DNA from: Photobacterium frigidiphilum
GTDB lineage: Bacteria > Pseudomonadota > Gammaproteobacteria > Enterobacterales > Vibrionaceae
Direction of reading: 5' to 3'
DNA: 64,000 bases
Assembly (NCBI RefSeq): GCF_003025615.1
Contig: NZ_PYMJ01000033.1
Location: 1 to 64,000, forward strand
Shown here one piece after another: positions 62,838 through 64,000 of the stretch (the stretch's first letter is position 1; every line of letters begins with the position of its first letter). A program made the position numbers and the translations under genes. Under the pieces are notes generated by a model. That model saw only the letters and a list, made by a program, of their open reading frames with translations, did no database searches and was not told the origin of the DNA.

Positions 62838-63344
62838 TTAAAACATATAAAATTCGCAATAGAGTGTGGCGAGTAAAATAGCCCCACCCATAGGAACAGC
62901 ATTTATCGCAATGGAATCAGCTTTAGGTGACTGATAGAATCGATAAAAGATAATATTTGCCCAGCGTCTAAAGTTGGGTATGAATTCATGTTTACAAATC
63001 ATTAATAGTAATGATAATGCCCCGGAAAAAACGACAGACATCGAAATTAATAATAATATGTTAGGAAAACCAACCACAATACCCAGTGCCGCGAGCAGTT
63101 TTGCATCCCCAGCGCCAAATAGACCGAGATAATGCAATATAACAGAAACGAATAAACCTACTATAAGCCCCAATAAGGCGTCGGAAAGGTAATGAAAATC
63201 GAGTGATCCTATAACCAATGATGAAATAATTGCTTGAGCTAACCCAAGGGAAATTAAAACAATAATGGCATGATTAGGTATTTTATTCTCTCTAATGTCG
63301 TAGAGGGCAGAATAAATAACAACGCTAAGGATCACTAGATTCAT
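62838..63344 (-). CDS. tadV: Prepilin peptidase TadV (CpaA)
   Basis: Inner-membrane aspartyl protease (A24 family) that cleaves the Flp leader peptide, 168 residues. Catalytic aspartates are Asp16 (YDIRENKIPN) and Asp80 in the GAGD motif (77-80), both at the usual positions for a short TadV-type enzyme without the methylation domain. Six hydrophobic segments are visible. It lies 31 bp after the flp gene and 15 bp before the AAA+ gene. Likely substrates are the Flp pilin and the two TadE-like pseudopilins in this operon. Confidence 0.93.
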   Translation of the reverse strand: MNLVILSVVIYSALYDIRENKIPNHAIIVLISLGLAQAIISSLVIGSLDFHYLSDALLGLIVGLFVSVILHYLGLFGAGDAKLLAALGIVVGFPNILLLISMSVVFSGALSLLLMICKHEFIPNFRRWANIIFYRFYQSPKADSIAINAVPMGGAILLATLYCEFYMF

Positions 63345-63375
63345 TGATATACTCGTTAAATGCTATACTTTGTTA

Positions 63376-63549
63376 TTAACTAATATCAGTGGTTATACTG
63401 CTTATCACGTTTGTAACCTGATTACCTAAAGCCCCAAAAGCGCCAACAACAGCTGCTCCAACAAGCGATCCTGCAATCGCATACTCAACCGTTGTTAGTC
63501 CTTCTTCGTCTTTCCAAAATTCGATTAGAGACTGTTTGAAATTCTGCAT
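63376..63549 (-). CDS. flp: Flp major pilin
   Basis: Structural subunit of the Tad pilus, 57 residues, the usual Flp size. The sequence MQNFKQSLIEFWKDEEG is a short leader ending in Gly17, and cleavage before Leu18 gives LTTVEYAIAGSLVGAAVVGA, with the Flp motif (Glu and Tyr at mature positions 5 and 6) followed by a hydrophobic helix and a short polar tail (NQVTNVISSITTDIS). A good ribosome site (GGAG) lies upstream of the ATG at 63549. It is the first gene of the operon. Only one flp copy is seen in the window. Confidence 0.95.
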   Translation of the reverse strand: MQNFKQSLIEFWKDEEGLTTVEYAIAGSLVGAAVVGAFGALGNQVTNVISSITTDIS

Positions 63550-64000
63550 GGTAATACTCCTGTAAGGTTTTAATGTTGCTTGTCTAACAACCCAAGCTAA
63601 TTTAACAATAGTTCAGCCCATATTTTTTTGTGGTATTTTTTTGACACTTAAATAATATTAATTCTAACTATATGTTTTTAAATGTAAAAAATATTCATTT
63701 AATATTTAAATATACATAATTACTATTAATTGAGTTTCATATTAATTTGCCTTAAAAGCTAGGCGTTTTGCACTTATTATTTGAATCAAGCTACGATGTC
63801 GTTAAGTGTTGGAATTAATTAATAAAAATACATTGGTGCTGGTTTTAATTAATAATTATGTCTGTTTTTTTAGTCATATTTCAAGTTCCTAAAGCATGAT
63901 TGTTTTGCTTGGCTCATAAGAAAAGTATTGAGTTAATAAGGTGAGCTTTATCTTCATTTTTGATTGTGACGATAACTTCTATACTATATTTAGCGAAATT
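63550..64000. other. Upstream region of the tad operon
   Basis: No gene is visible in these 451 bp, which are very AT-rich (long A/T tracts at 63640-63740). The region presumably carries the flp promoter. A 16-bp direct repeat spaced by 30 bp is annotated separately. No clear sigma-54 site was recognised on the minus strand. Confidence 0.6.
63810..63855. repeat. Direct repeat, 16 bp, 30-bp period, upstream of flp
   Basis: TGGAATTAATTAATAA (63810-63825) and TGGTTTTAATTAATAA (63840-63855) match at 14 of 16 positions. The 30-bp spacing is close to three helical turns, so both could face the same side for a regulator; AT-rich chance is possible. Confidence 0.4.

Overview
The window looks like a chromosomal segment of a marine gamma-proteobacterium, most likely Vibrionaceae (Photobacterium or Vibrio-like). 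The reasons are the gene families present (chitinase with CBM5/12 domains, KefG/KefB, AstB, DUF2058/YaiL, a Lap-type adhesin system, a tad pilus locus), the moderate to low GC, and an imperfect intergenic palindrome of a kind seen in that family. The genus assignment is inference. I found no tRNA, rRNA, CRISPR array, phage or intact insertion sequence.

Left part (1-9.8 kb): the 3' end of a secreted GH18 chitinase; a zinc ABC transporter operon (ATPase, permease, His-rich binding protein); a convergent two-gene operon of a DUF1007 protein and a NreB/RcnA-like metal transporter with a His-rich loop; a small secreted unknown protein; and a KefF/G-KefB potassium efflux pair. Three near-identical Zur-box-like palindromes (two before the ABC operon, one before the DUF1007 operon) suggest that both metal operons respond to zinc.

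Centre (10-42.3 kb): a complete Lap-type adhesion module. A minus-strand operon encodes the HlyD adaptor, TolC-like outer membrane channel, an OmpA-like lipoprotein, LapG-type protease, LapD-type c-di-GMP receptor with degenerate GGDEF and EAL motifs, and the T1SS ABC ATPase. Divergent from it is one 23.6 kb gene for a 7,881-residue adhesin. That protein has an N-terminal retention module with a candidate LapG site, 18 units of about 303 residues, about 2,000 residues of single-copy Ig/cadherin-like domains, and C-terminal RTX repeats. The central units alternate between two types (A and B), giving a 1,818 bp higher-order repeat with almost identical DNA, so the array appears to have grown by duplication of A-B dimers. 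The model from known Lap systems is that high c-di-GMP makes LapD hold LapG, leaving the adhesin on the surface; low c-di-GMP frees LapG to cut it.

Right-centre (42.6-50.9 kb): housekeeping and accessory genes: a solitary astB, a lipoprotein plus LruC-domain secreted protein pair, MarC-family protein, YaeR-like VOC protein, an Old Yellow Enzyme with a divergent LysR regulator, and a DUF2058 protein.

Right part (50.9-64 kb): a full minus-strand tad/flp pilus operon starting with a 57-residue Flp pilin at 63376-63549, followed by TadV, an AAA+ ATPase, RcpC, RcpA, a small lipoprotein, TadG, two TadE/F pseudopilins, TadZ, TadA, TadB, TadC and TadD. The window thus holds two separate surface-attachment machines within about 55 kb.
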